Of a stretch of 64,000 nucleotides of DNA, positions 42,540-51,078 are shown piece after piece. The notes under the pieces are model-generated. The model did not search any database. It had not been told where the DNA came from and saw nothing but the letters and a program-made list of their open reading frames with translations. Made by a program: the position numbers and the translations under genes. This DNA is from Draconibacterium orientale (GTDB taxonomy: Bacteria > Bacteroidota > Bacteroidia > Bacteroidales > Prolixibacteraceae), in the NCBI RefSeq assembly GCF_000626635.1, contig NZ_CP007451.1:620001-684000 (forward strand), given 5' to 3'. Each line of letters begins with the position of its first letter. Positions within the stretch are counted from its first letter, which is position 1.

Positions 42540-43928
42540 TTACTCTCGTGCAGGATTGGCACGATCAGGAGTAAGAACAGGTAAATACATCCTCCAGGTA
42601 ATCAATTTTTGTTTTAGGTCATTAACTAAATCCGGATGTTCTTCCGCAACATTTGATGTTTCATAAACATCGTTTTTCATGTCATATAACTCAACGTTGT
42701 TACTCTGATAATTCATTAATAATTTCCAGTCTCCTGAACGTATGGCCAAATTAGGGCTATGGTCTCGACCTTTTGGGTAGTTAAATGCATAACTATTCCG
42801 CCCATACTCCCAATACATATCCTTTTCTCGAGGAGAGTATTTTCCCAACAAAACAGATTCCCTATTTTCACCGTCGCCTTTATAATCTGCAGGTAAACTA
42901 GCAGAAGCAATTGACGCAAGAGTTGGTAAGAGGTCGGTACCATTTAACACTGAGGTACTATCCGTAACACCTTCGGGTACATGTCCTGGCCATTTTACAA
43001 TAAAAGGCATGCGGATTCCACCTTCGTAAAGTGAAAGTTTAGTACCTCGGAGGCCTCCTGCACGGCTACCCTTAAAACTGGGTAATGGACCATTATCACT
43101 CGTAAAAATTATTATCGTATTGTTCTCTATACCTAACTTTTTAATTCCGTCAAGCAAACGTCCCATCTGGTTATCATACTCCTGAAGAACCATTTTAAAT
43201 GATTTCTCCTCTTCGGGATTCATAGGATACTGACCAGTATAACGAAAGTCTACCTCAGGCACCCAGGGTGTGTGCATATCATCAGGCCAGAGGTTGACAA
43301 AACAAGGTTCTCCCTGATGCCGTTTCAGAAAATCCAATGTTTTATTGACGAAATACTTTGTTCTGTCCCATCTTTTTATACTATCTTCATTCGACCATAT
43401 CCAATCTGTAGATGTTATTATAGAATCAGGATCGGGGCTTTCATAAGTACTGATATGCTCGTCAAAGCCATATTTATCAAAATTGGGAGCATTTTTAATA
43501 TCTCTTCCTCCTCCCATATGCCATTTACCAAAATGGCCGGTAGCATATCCTGCAGACTTCATCACCTTGGCCATCGATGGTGCATTAACATTTAGATAAT
43601 TAGCTTGTTCTGCACGAGCGTTACTTCGACGATCATTTAAAAAAGTAGTAAAATTCCATTCGGCAGGATACATACCGGTTAAAATACCAGTGCGTGATGG
43701 GCTGCAAATTGGTGCAGCGCTATAATACTGGGTAAACTTAACGCCTCTTTCAGCAATTCTGTCAATATTAGGTGTTGGTACAAAGTTTCCTCCAAAGCAA
43801 CCAATATCACTATAACCCATATCATCTGTCAAAATCAATATAATATTAGGCTTCTCCTGGGCATGTACTCTTGTTAATGCAACTATGCTCAAAACCATCA
43901 TTATCACTATTGTATTTCTCATCATCAT
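42540..43928 (-). CDS. S1-family sulfatase (paralogue of the 31653 sulfatase)
   Basis: Starting at ATG 43928 (the first of three adjacent Met codons), the protein is 462 residues with a signal peptide (VIMMVLSIVALTRVHAQ). An upstream ATG at 43985 adds a non-signal leader and is less likely. The formylglycine motif is CSPSRTGILTG (Cys75). ILTDDMGYSDIGCFGG, GKWHMGGGRDI and FTSDNGPLPSF form the active site. It is the first enzyme gene after susD2, behind a terminator-like hairpin, and probably the first sulfatase to be transcribed. Its paralogue lies at 31653-33062. Confidence 0.95.
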   Translation of the reverse strand: MMMRNTIVIMMVLSIVALTRVHAQEKPNIILILTDDMGYSDIGCFGGNFVPTPNIDRIAERGVKFTQYYSAAPICSPSRTGILTGMYPAEWNFTTFLNDRRSNARAEQANYLNVNAPSMAKVMKSAGYATGHFGKWHMGGGRDIKNAPNFDKYGFDEHISTYESPDPDSIITSTDWIWSNEDSIKRWDRTKYFVNKTLDFLKRHQGEPCFVNLWPDDMHTPWVPEVDFRYTGQYPMNPEEEKSFKMVLQEYDNQMGRLLDGIKKLGIENNTIIIFTSDNGPLPSFKGSRAGGLRGTKLSLYEGGIRMPFIVKWPGHVPEGVTDSTSVLNGTDLLPTLASIASASLPADYKGDGENRESVLLGKYSPREKDMYWEYGRNSYAFNYPKGRDHSPNLAIRSGDWKLLMNYQSNNVELYDMKNDVYETSNVAEEHPDLVNDLKQKLITWRMYLPVLTPDRANPARE

Positions 43929-44115
43929 TTTAGTTTTGTTTTTAAAATTTAGTGTCTGAGTGTATGAAGTTTGTCTCGACATCACCTCTTAACTGGCATT
44001 GCCATATCGGACTTGGAAGAATTTTACCCGAACCGTTAAAACGTAAAAATAGCAAGCTCAAGCATTCTTAAACTCTCATTTTTCATTCCCAACAGACTGA
44101 AATTAAATTTTTCTA

Positions 44116-44146
44116 ATAAAAGGTGACTGGTTTTATGCCAGTCACC
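44116..44146 (-). terminator. Terminator-like hairpin after susD2
   Basis: GGTGACTGG pairs perfectly with CCAGTCACC (9 bp, 7-nt loop) and is followed on the minus strand by TTTTATT. It lies 16 bp past the susD2 stop, before the sulfatase gene. It probably makes susC2D2 transcripts more abundant than downstream enzyme transcripts. Confidence 0.7.
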
Positions 44147-44161
44147 TCACTTTATTATTGT

Positions 44162-45649
44162 TTAATAACCAGGATTTTGTTCCAATAATGGATTTGCATC
44201 AATTGCTGATTGCGGAATTGGGAACCACACATGATTAGCTGTAGCATTTGTGATACCTCTGCTTTGAGCATTTTCAATGTACTGTCCCGTACGGATTAAA
44301 TCTCTTCGTCTCTTCCCTTCGTACCAGAATTCCCAAAGACGTTCATTTAGGATTTGTTCTCTTAAGAGATCTTTCGATCCTAAATCTGTTAACGATTTAT
44401 TTTCCAGTCCAGCTCTGGTACGAATTTGGTTTACAAGATCTACGGATTCCTGGGTAGGACCATTCAGCTCATTCAAAGCTTCAGCCCTACTCAACAGTAT
44501 CTCTGCATAACGGATCATAGGCACGTCATTCCCATGTGAACTTCCCGATGCGTCAGGATCAGGAGGATATTTCATTGCCCGGGTACAATCAGTATAATCC
44601 AACAAATTAACTGTATTTCCCTGGGTATCAATATAACGTGTAAGAATTCTGCCTTTTCGCTGATCATTCGCTTCAAAACTGTTATAAAATGAATCGTATA
44701 AACGATAGTTGGATGCAAAATTTGACCATTTTTCATTTACTACTCCTTCTAATCCACCATCTAGTCCTTCCTTATAAACAGCAGGGAAAGATGGAGCTGC
44801 TGTTGCCCAGAGTGTATTGTTGTTGCCAGCATTCGCCAATTTGGTTTTTACAAGAATAAATTCTTCATTCTGCTCATTTTCCAGTGCAAACATGTCATTA
44901 TAATCAGGATATAAACTGAAATATCCATCGGAAATAATATCCTGAGCAATATCGGCACAATTTTGCCATTGATGGGAATTTAAATACCAAATGCAAAGCA
45001 GTGCCTGAGCTCCCCCTTTATGGTGACGACCATAGGCCGGCTCATCTCCAGGTTCGGGCAGAATGGGAATGATTTCCTTTAGCTCAGCTTCAACAAAACT
45101 CGCGAATTCTTCATTTGTAGCACGAGGAAGCTCTAATTCATCAGCCTGACTTTTCCTTAACGGCATAGGACCATATTGATTCCATAGCTGATAATAAGAC
45201 CAAACTCTTAAAAACCGGGCTTCTGCAACTATCTGGTTTTTATCCTGTTCATTATTAAAATCGGATACGTTATCTACACTCTCAAGAATAATATTGGCAT
45301 CTCTAATCACCTGCCAATAATTCATCCAGTCAAAAGCCTCTAACGTACTGGAAGGATCCCATCTAAATCCAATTAAAGGTGCTGCAGTTCCATTCTCTCC
45401 ACCTCCTGATTGCCATAAAATATCAGCGGTCATTTCTTCCCGTTTGACAACATCTCGGGTCATAATTACATTATTATTCCTTGCATAGGCATCAGCCATA
45501 AGTGATTCAATACCTTTTTTAGTACTTAAGAGGTTTTCCGAGGCAAATTGCGATTGAACAGGTTCTTCAAGAATCGACTCGCAACCATGCAACAACAAGA
45601 TTGCAATGAAGGCGATTAATATATTTTTTAATTTATATAATGTTTTCAT
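44162..45649 (-). CDS. SusD-like outer-membrane glycan-binding lipoprotein (pair 2)
   Basis: A 495-residue lipoprotein (ILLLHGCES, Cys23) of the SusD/RagB family. Typical segments: NQIVAEARFLRVWSYYQLWN, YAEILLSRAEALNELNGPTQ, LVNQIRTRAGLENKS, EFWYEGKRRRDLIRTGQY, and the end NPLLEQNPGY. SusD3 shares RAEALNELNGPTQESVDL and the EGKRR-DLIR block, so pairs 2 and 3 are duplicates. It is encoded 24 bp after susC2. It should bind the target glycan at the cell surface and pass it to SusC2. Confidence 0.96.
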   Translation of the reverse strand: MKTLYKLKNILIAFIAILLLHGCESILEEPVQSQFASENLLSTKKGIESLMADAYARNNNVIMTRDVVKREEMTADILWQSGGGENGTAAPLIGFRWDPSSTLEAFDWMNYWQVIRDANIILESVDNVSDFNNEQDKNQIVAEARFLRVWSYYQLWNQYGPMPLRKSQADELELPRATNEEFASFVEAELKEIIPILPEPGDEPAYGRHHKGGAQALLCIWYLNSHQWQNCADIAQDIISDGYFSLYPDYNDMFALENEQNEEFILVKTKLANAGNNNTLWATAAPSFPAVYKEGLDGGLEGVVNEKWSNFASNYRLYDSFYNSFEANDQRKGRILTRYIDTQGNTVNLLDYTDCTRAMKYPPDPDASGSSHGNDVPMIRYAEILLSRAEALNELNGPTQESVDLVNQIRTRAGLENKSLTDLGSKDLLREQILNERLWEFWYEGKRRRDLIRTGQYIENAQSRGITNATANHVWFPIPQSAIDANPLLEQNPGY

Positions 45650-45673
45650 TTTTAATTACTTTTTAGTTTAAGA

Positions 45674-48600
45674 TTAAAAATCAAGTTTTACTCCAAATAT
45701 TAAAGTCCTTGCGGTTGGATAGGCATTAAAGTCGATCCTAAAATTGGCATTATTATTTGGGTTTACAGCCGGATCTAGTCCTATATAATCCGTTATGGTG
45801 TATAGGTTCTCGCCCGTAACATATACCTGTCCAGACTTAATAAATTTATTTATACGAGGTAAATTATAGCTCAATCTTACGGTTTTGAGTCTTACATAAG
45901 ATGCGTCAAGCAGCGTATTCGAATTCGCTACTTTTCTACCAAATTTTAAAGGATCAACAAAAGAAGGATATTCATTAGTTGGATTATCAGGAGTCCAACG
46001 ATTCAGGTATATCTCGGCAATTTTGTTCCTTCTGAAATTGATAGGGAAATAATTATCAATTACGTTTCCGTTCAACATGTCTACACCTTGTACTCCTTCA
46101 ATAAATACGAATAAGCTAAAATCTTTATAATTAAAGGTATTACCCATTGACCATTGGAAATCGGGAAATGAATTCCCTAAAACAACTCTATCCTTATCAG
46201 TAATTACACCATCTCCATCCTGATCAACATATTTTAAGTCTCCGGGCTGATAATCCTCGGTAAACTGACTATAATCGTCTCCTACCTGCCAAACACCATC
46301 AACTTCATAGCCGTAATAAGAGTTAAGAGGTAAACCCGGTTTAATAATAGCAACCTGCTCTACGTGTGTATATCCTGCACCAACAATAATTTCAGAAATT
46401 CCTCCCAATTCCTTAACCTCATTTTGCATTGTAGTAAACGTAAAATCTGTTCTCCAACTAAAATCCTGAGATGTTACATTAACTGTGTTTAGCGACAATT
46501 CCCATCCTCTATTATCAATTCGACCTACATTTGATAAAATGCTGCTAAATCCTGTAGATTGTGGAATTGGTAAATAAAGGAGCATATCTGTTGTCTTTTT
46601 CCTGAAATAATCAACACTTCCATTTACTCTGCCTTCAAAAAGGCCAAAGTCTACTCCAAAATCTATTTGCTCTGTAGTTTCCCATTTTAGATCAGGGTTT
46701 GGGATTCGAAGAGGTGCTGTTCCGGTTACCTGACTGCCATTCCAAATTGCGGTTCCACCTTCACCAAAGGTACTCAATGAAGGGAAATTACCAATTTCCT
46801 GGTTACCTGTTTGTCCCCAGCTAGCTCTTACTTTCAGATTACTTATATAATCAACACTCTTAATAAAATCTTCATTAGAAGCCTTCCATGCAAATGCAGT
46901 TGATGGGAAATATCCAAATTTATTATTTGTTCCGAAGCGCGATGATCCGTCAGCACGAATGGTTGCTGTAAGAAGGTATTTATCATTCAATGAATAATTT
47001 ACCCTTCCAATATAAGATGCTAGCCTATTACCAGTCAAGAAGTTACTAATTTCAAAGGTTGATTGGTCTCCAATTCCAAGGTTATTAGCTCCCAATGATT
47101 CATTTGGAAATCCTTTAGCCACATTACTCAGACCATTCGTAACGAAGCGTTGATAGGTTGTTCCTGCCATTGCACTGATAGAGTGAATATCAAACGTTTT
47201 CGAATAATGAATCGTTCCTTCAACCAAGTAATTGCTTTTCTCAACATTTTGATTTGAGGCTACTCCTCCATTATTGCGGCCTTCTTTAGTAAGACCGTTA
47301 ATAAAGCTTTTACGACTTTCATTTACAAAATCACCTCCAATATTCAGTTTTGCATATAAATCAGAAGTAAAATGATATTCTCCATACATAGAAGCCATCA
47401 TACGGTTCGTATTTGACTCTGAACTCATACCTTCAGAAACGGCAACGGGATTATCTACCGTTAAGAAAGGAGATAGTGCATAGTCTCCATTATCATCGAA
47501 TACCGGTAAAGTTGGGTCGAAATTATAGGCAGAGTATAAAGGTCCGGCATGCTCATTTATTCCAAAACCATTTGCAATAAAGTGATCCTGTGTGTATGTC
47601 CCAGTTGCATTAAAGCCAATATTGAATTTGTCTGTAAGATCCGATTTCAAATTAATTCTTGCACCGTATCGGCTAAAATCGGTATTCTTCATAATCCCTT
47701 CCTGATCCATATAGTTTAAGGATATATAGTATGAAGTCTTTGGGGTACCCCCAGAAAATGAAAGTTGATGATCGTGTACCAAAGCATTTGCGTTATTGAT
47801 CTCATCCTGCCAGTCCGTGCCTAAACCGCCATTGGCAATATCTCCTACTATCGATTCCTCATTTCCTCCTCCGGCTGCAATAATTTCATTCATTACTGTT
47901 TTATATTCTTCAGCGTTCAATAAGTCAAGTTTCCGTGAACGATTTTGAATTCCCAGGTAGCCCTGATAACTAACTTTCATATTTTCATTCTTCCCTGATT
48001 TAGTTGTTATCATTATAACTCCATTAGCTCCTCTTGATCCATAAATAGCAGTAGCAGATGCATCTTTTAATACCTCAATAGATTCAATATCTGAAGGGTT
48101 AATTGAAGCTAAAGGATTTCGAGGACTTCTATTTCCTCCAAAAGCATCAATTGAACCAGAACTTACTGGTCTTGAATTATCAATTGGTAATCCATCAATA
48201 ACATAAAGCGGACTATTTCCTGCATTAACGGAACTTGCCCCCCTGATATTAATAGAAATACCTCCGCCAGGTTCTCCACTACTTTGAACAACATTTACAC
48301 CGGCACTTTTCCCAAACAGCATCTGATCAACCGAGGTGGTCACACCTTCCTGTAATTCATCGACCTTAACCGACGAAACTGATCCGGTAATATCACTCTT
48401 TTTTATTGTACCATAACCAATGGCCACAACTTCTTCAAGTCCGATAGCATCTGCTTTCAATGTAATATTGATTTCGCTTTGGGCACCTACCTCCACTTCC
48501 TGTGAAAGCATCCCCACAAAAGAAAATTGTATTACATCAGTAGGTGAGATACTGGTCAGACTATAATTTCCATCAAAATCAGAAACTGTTCCACGTGTTG

Positions 48601-49060
48601 TTCCTTTCACAACAATTGTTACTCCCGGAAGAGGCTCTCCGCTTTCGTCGGTTACAGTTCCTTTAATTGATGATTGATCTTCCACAACCATTTCGTTTTC
48701 AGCAATAGGTGTTACGGCGATGTACCGATCGATTATCTCGTATTTGTATTTGTCTGCATCAAAAAGTTGTGAAAGCACATCATTGATATCTGCATCATTA
48801 AAAGTAACATTTACATGTTTGTTCATCAGATGCTCATCATACTTCAGCATGAAATAGAATTCAGTTTCATTTTCAATTTGCTCAATCACTTCTTTTACAG
48901 TAGCCTGTTCCATTGCCATGGTAATCTTTGTGGTTTGGGCATAGGAATCAGCAAATACGTTTAAGGTCAATAATAGGATTAGAAATGTAGTTAGTTTCAT
49001 AATCATTAAAACTTTTTTTAGTGGCCCACATAAATAAGGGCACTTGTCTGTTTTTTTCAT
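45674..49060 (-). CDS. SusC-like TonB-dependent transducer with STN domain (pair 2)
   Basis: A 1128-residue transporter. After the signal (MKLTTFLILLLTLNVFADSY) comes an STN (secretin/TonB N-terminal) domain at about residues 45-105 (TVKEVIEQIENETEFYFML, DINDVLSQLF). A carboxypeptidase-like repeat (IKGTVTDESGEPLPGVTIVV) follows, then the plug (GNSPLYVIDGLPIDN, SDIESIEVLKDASATAIYGS) and the barrel. The STN domain senses a loaded transporter and signals to a FecR anti-sigma factor, which is encoded directly upstream with its ECF sigma. This makes susC2 the regulatory centre of the PUL. A candidate antisense RNA lies across its leader. Confidence 0.97.
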   Translation of the reverse strand: MKKTDKCPYLCGPLKKVLMIMKLTTFLILLLTLNVFADSYAQTTKITMAMEQATVKEVIEQIENETEFYFMLKYDEHLMNKHVNVTFNDADINDVLSQLFDADKYKYEIIDRYIAVTPIAENEMVVEDQSSIKGTVTDESGEPLPGVTIVVKGTTRGTVSDFDGNYSLTSISPTDVIQFSFVGMLSQEVEVGAQSEINITLKADAIGLEEVVAIGYGTIKKSDITGSVSSVKVDELQEGVTTSVDQMLFGKSAGVNVVQSSGEPGGGISINIRGASSVNAGNSPLYVIDGLPIDNSRPVSSGSIDAFGGNRSPRNPLASINPSDIESIEVLKDASATAIYGSRGANGVIMITTKSGKNENMKVSYQGYLGIQNRSRKLDLLNAEEYKTVMNEIIAAGGGNEESIVGDIANGGLGTDWQDEINNANALVHDHQLSFSGGTPKTSYYISLNYMDQEGIMKNTDFSRYGARINLKSDLTDKFNIGFNATGTYTQDHFIANGFGINEHAGPLYSAYNFDPTLPVFDDNGDYALSPFLTVDNPVAVSEGMSSESNTNRMMASMYGEYHFTSDLYAKLNIGGDFVNESRKSFINGLTKEGRNNGGVASNQNVEKSNYLVEGTIHYSKTFDIHSISAMAGTTYQRFVTNGLSNVAKGFPNESLGANNLGIGDQSTFEISNFLTGNRLASYIGRVNYSLNDKYLLTATIRADGSSRFGTNNKFGYFPSTAFAWKASNEDFIKSVDYISNLKVRASWGQTGNQEIGNFPSLSTFGEGGTAIWNGSQVTGTAPLRIPNPDLKWETTEQIDFGVDFGLFEGRVNGSVDYFRKKTTDMLLYLPIPQSTGFSSILSNVGRIDNRGWELSLNTVNVTSQDFSWRTDFTFTTMQNEVKELGGISEIIVGAGYTHVEQVAIIKPGLPLNSYYGYEVDGVWQVGDDYSQFTEDYQPGDLKYVDQDGDGVITDKDRVVLGNSFPDFQWSMGNTFNYKDFSLFVFIEGVQGVDMLNGNVIDNYFPINFRRNKIAEIYLNRWTPDNPTNEYPSFVDPLKFGRKVANSNTLLDASYVRLKTVRLSYNLPRINKFIKSGQVYVTGENLYTITDYIGLDPAVNPNNNANFRIDFNAYPTARTLIFGVKLDF

Positions 49061-49067
49061 AAATTTG
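49060..49067 (+). promoter_or_regulatory. Antisense -7 promoter element at the susC2 start codon
   Basis: TAAATTTG fits TAnnTTTG exactly on the plus strand and overlaps the susC2 start codon. The nearest TTG (49044-49046) is closer than ideal for a -33 element, so the promoter call is tentative. Confidence 0.4.
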
Positions 49068-49073
49068 ACATGT

Positions 49074-49181
49074 TATTGGTAAATACTAAGTTTTATTTAT
49101 CAATGCTTTGCAGGTATTGGCTTACCTGTTAAGCTGAGCAGGCTAAAAATATTTCCAGTATTTTTGGCCTGTCGTTTTTTA
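49074..49181 (+). ncRNA. Candidate cis-antisense sRNA over the susC2 leader
   Basis: On the plus strand, opposite to susC2, a small hairpin CAGGTA-TTGGCT-TACCTG (49112-49129) is followed by a strong terminator. The terminator pairs CAGGC-T-AAAAATA (49140-49152) with TATTTTT-G-GCCTG (49160-49172) over 13 positions, and TCG and TTTTTT follow. With the -7 element at 49060 the RNA would be about 108 nt. No plus-strand gene lies upstream to need the terminator. Bacteroides PULs run by ECF/anti-sigma pairs are known to have such antisense RNAs, for example DonS in Bacteroides fragilis. It could repress susC2 by pairing with its leader. Confidence 0.6.
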
Positions 49182-49242
49182 GGAAGTATCTTTTTGTTTC
49201 ATAAGTCAGTGATAAGTTTGATTCGTTTTATAATTTCATTTC

Positions 49243-50220
49243 TTATTTCCAGTAAATTAAAGTCGGCTTGTTCGCCCTGGGGACAATCTCGTATTCCAGC
49301 GAAGTCGTTAATTTAAGCACATCGAGAATCTGATCTATTGGCTTGTTCTTCAAAATAGTACCGAAATACCGCTCATCACACAAACCTTCTTTTTGAATTA
49401 TTATCTCTACGTTATACCAACGTTCGATTTGTTTGGCGATGTAATCCATTTTTTCATTTCTGAAGGTCACCAGACCATCTTTCCATGATGTATACATTTC
49501 AGTATCTACTTTTCGAATTTCTATACTTGCTGTACTATCATTAAAGAATGCTTTCTCTCCAGGTTCCAGTTTCGATAGTTCATAGCCATTTTTATCAAGA
49601 AGGCCGATACTACCTTCAATTAACGTAGCTGTAAATTCCCTATCCTCGGGATAAGCCTGAATGTTAAACGAAGTTCCATATACACGTACGCCTAAGTAGT
49701 CAGATTTCACAGTAAACGGATGCTCAACATCCTTTTGAACATCGAAAAATGCTTCTCCTTCGAGATAGACTTCACGTTTCCCTGAACTAAATTCTGAATT
49801 GTATTGTAGACTAGTTCCTGAATTCAGCATTACTAGTGTGCCGTCGGGAAGTTCAATATTCGTCATTTGTCCGGCCGGGGCTGTAACAGCGAAAGACCTA
49901 GCATAAACATGCTCGTCTTTCTCGCCAAAGAAAAAATACTGTGCAATGGCACCAATACCAATTAACAAGATAAATACAGCGGCATTTTTTATGAATGAAT
50001 AAAGGAATCGTTTTTTAACTGGTTTAGAGAATTCCGGTTGTATATCGCTCCAGCTTACTCCTTCTTTATTTTCAAATTTCGACGTTAACGCCCAGATCTT
50101 TTTTAATTCAATAAACTCATTGCGGTGTTTTTCACTCTCATCGAGCCATTGAAAAAAGGTTTCTATTTCAGCCTCACTAGCTGTTCCCTGTAGGTATTTT
50201 ATGATGATATTATTATCCAT
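49243..50220 (-). CDS. FecR-family anti-sigma factor
   Basis: From the ATG at 50220 (MDNNIIIKYLQGTASEAEIE) the protein is 325 residues; the 23 upstream codons do not belong to the family. The N-terminal cytoplasmic part (about 1-70) should hold the sigma factor. One membrane helix follows (AAVFILLIGIGAIAQYFFFG, about 72-91), then the periplasmic FecR domain (SFAVTAPAGQMTNIELPDGT, LNSGTSLQYNS, EGEAFFDVQKDVEHPFTV) and a C-terminal DUF4974/STN-like part. The ECF sigma gene is 136 bp upstream and susC2 182 bp downstream, a classic trans-envelope signalling trio. Confidence 0.95.
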   Translation of the reverse strand: MDNNIIIKYLQGTASEAEIETFFQWLDESEKHRNEFIELKKIWALTSKFENKEGVSWSDIQPEFSKPVKKRFLYSFIKNAAVFILLIGIGAIAQYFFFGEKDEHVYARSFAVTAPAGQMTNIELPDGTLVMLNSGTSLQYNSEFSSGKREVYLEGEAFFDVQKDVEHPFTVKSDYLGVRVYGTSFNIQAYPEDREFTATLIEGSIGLLDKNGYELSKLEPGEKAFFNDSTASIEIRKVDTEMYTSWKDGLVTFRNEKMDYIAKQIERWYNVEIIIQKEGLCDERYFGTILKNKPIDQILDVLKLTTSLEYEIVPRANKPTLIYWK

Positions 50221-50356
50221 TTTTGTCTTTCTTGCTATATGTACACATAAATAAGATGATACCCTGTATATTAATTTGAAATTTTTCAATTTCGATTGAG
50301 AAACTGTGAAGAAGAGCCAGAATTTAAGAAGAAATATGATCGATCAGGACAACTTG

Positions 50357-50950
50357 TTAAAGCATCCATAAAACGAAAGGAAGTATATCTCTGAGTTCTT
50401 TTCTTAGGATCTTTATGGCGCGAGTAATGTTTGACTCAACTGATTTTATCGCGATACCAAGTTCATCAGCGATCTCTCTGTTTTTTTTGCCTTCAAATCG
50501 ACTTTTTTCAAATACGATCCTACATCTTTCGGGGAGTTTTTCAAGAGCCAACTGAATCATTCCTTCTAATTCCTGATATTCTAGTTTATTGAAATGAAAA
50601 GATTCAAGGATTTGACGATTTAAAAGATTCTCCTTTATTTTAAGTGTATTTTTCTGATACTCTGACTTATACTTTTCATGCCTTAAAAAATTAAGACATT
50701 CTGTTTTTGCCGCGGTGTATAAGAATGCACAAATTCCATTAATGGTATTAACTTCCTCTCGGTTTAACCACAACTTCACAAAAGATTGTTGAGCTATATT
50801 TTTGGCCTCTTCCCGATCAGGAATAAATTGTAGACAAAAACCAACGATCCGGTCATAATTGTCTTCGAAGATGATTTTAAAAGCATGCTCATCGCCCTTT
50901 TTAAACGAAGTTAAGTCGGGCAAAACCATATTTGAGTCAGCTAAACTCAT
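50357..50950 (-). CDS. ECF-family RNA polymerase sigma factor
   Basis: A 197-residue ECF sigma factor. Region 2 spans about residues 15-85 (FKIIFEDNYDRIVGFCLQFI, NIAQQSFVKLWLNRE, FLYTAAKTECLNFLRHEKYK). Region 4 spans about 125-190 (LEKLPERCRIVFEKSRFEGK, REIADELGIAIKSVESNITR). It should be held inactive by the FecR protein encoded next and released when SusC2 is loaded. It probably drives susC2D2 and the genes beyond. Its own promoter lies in the 128-bp gap after the sulfatase gene. The gene is intact. Confidence 0.96.
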   Translation of the reverse strand: MSLADSNMVLPDLTSFKKGDEHAFKIIFEDNYDRIVGFCLQFIPDREEAKNIAQQSFVKLWLNREEVNTINGICAFLYTAAKTECLNFLRHEKYKSEYQKNTLKIKENLLNRQILESFHFNKLEYQELEGMIQLALEKLPERCRIVFEKSRFEGKKNREIADELGIAIKSVESNITRAIKILRKELRDILPFVLWML

Positions 50951-51078
50951 TATTCATTTTATGAAAGTTCAGTTAGTAGCCGTGAAAATAGAAAATTAAT
51001 TAGACTTGATTACATCTTACGCTATTAAGTCAATTAAATGGAAAGATTAAAGTATGGTGCTTCATACTTTCCTGGTAT

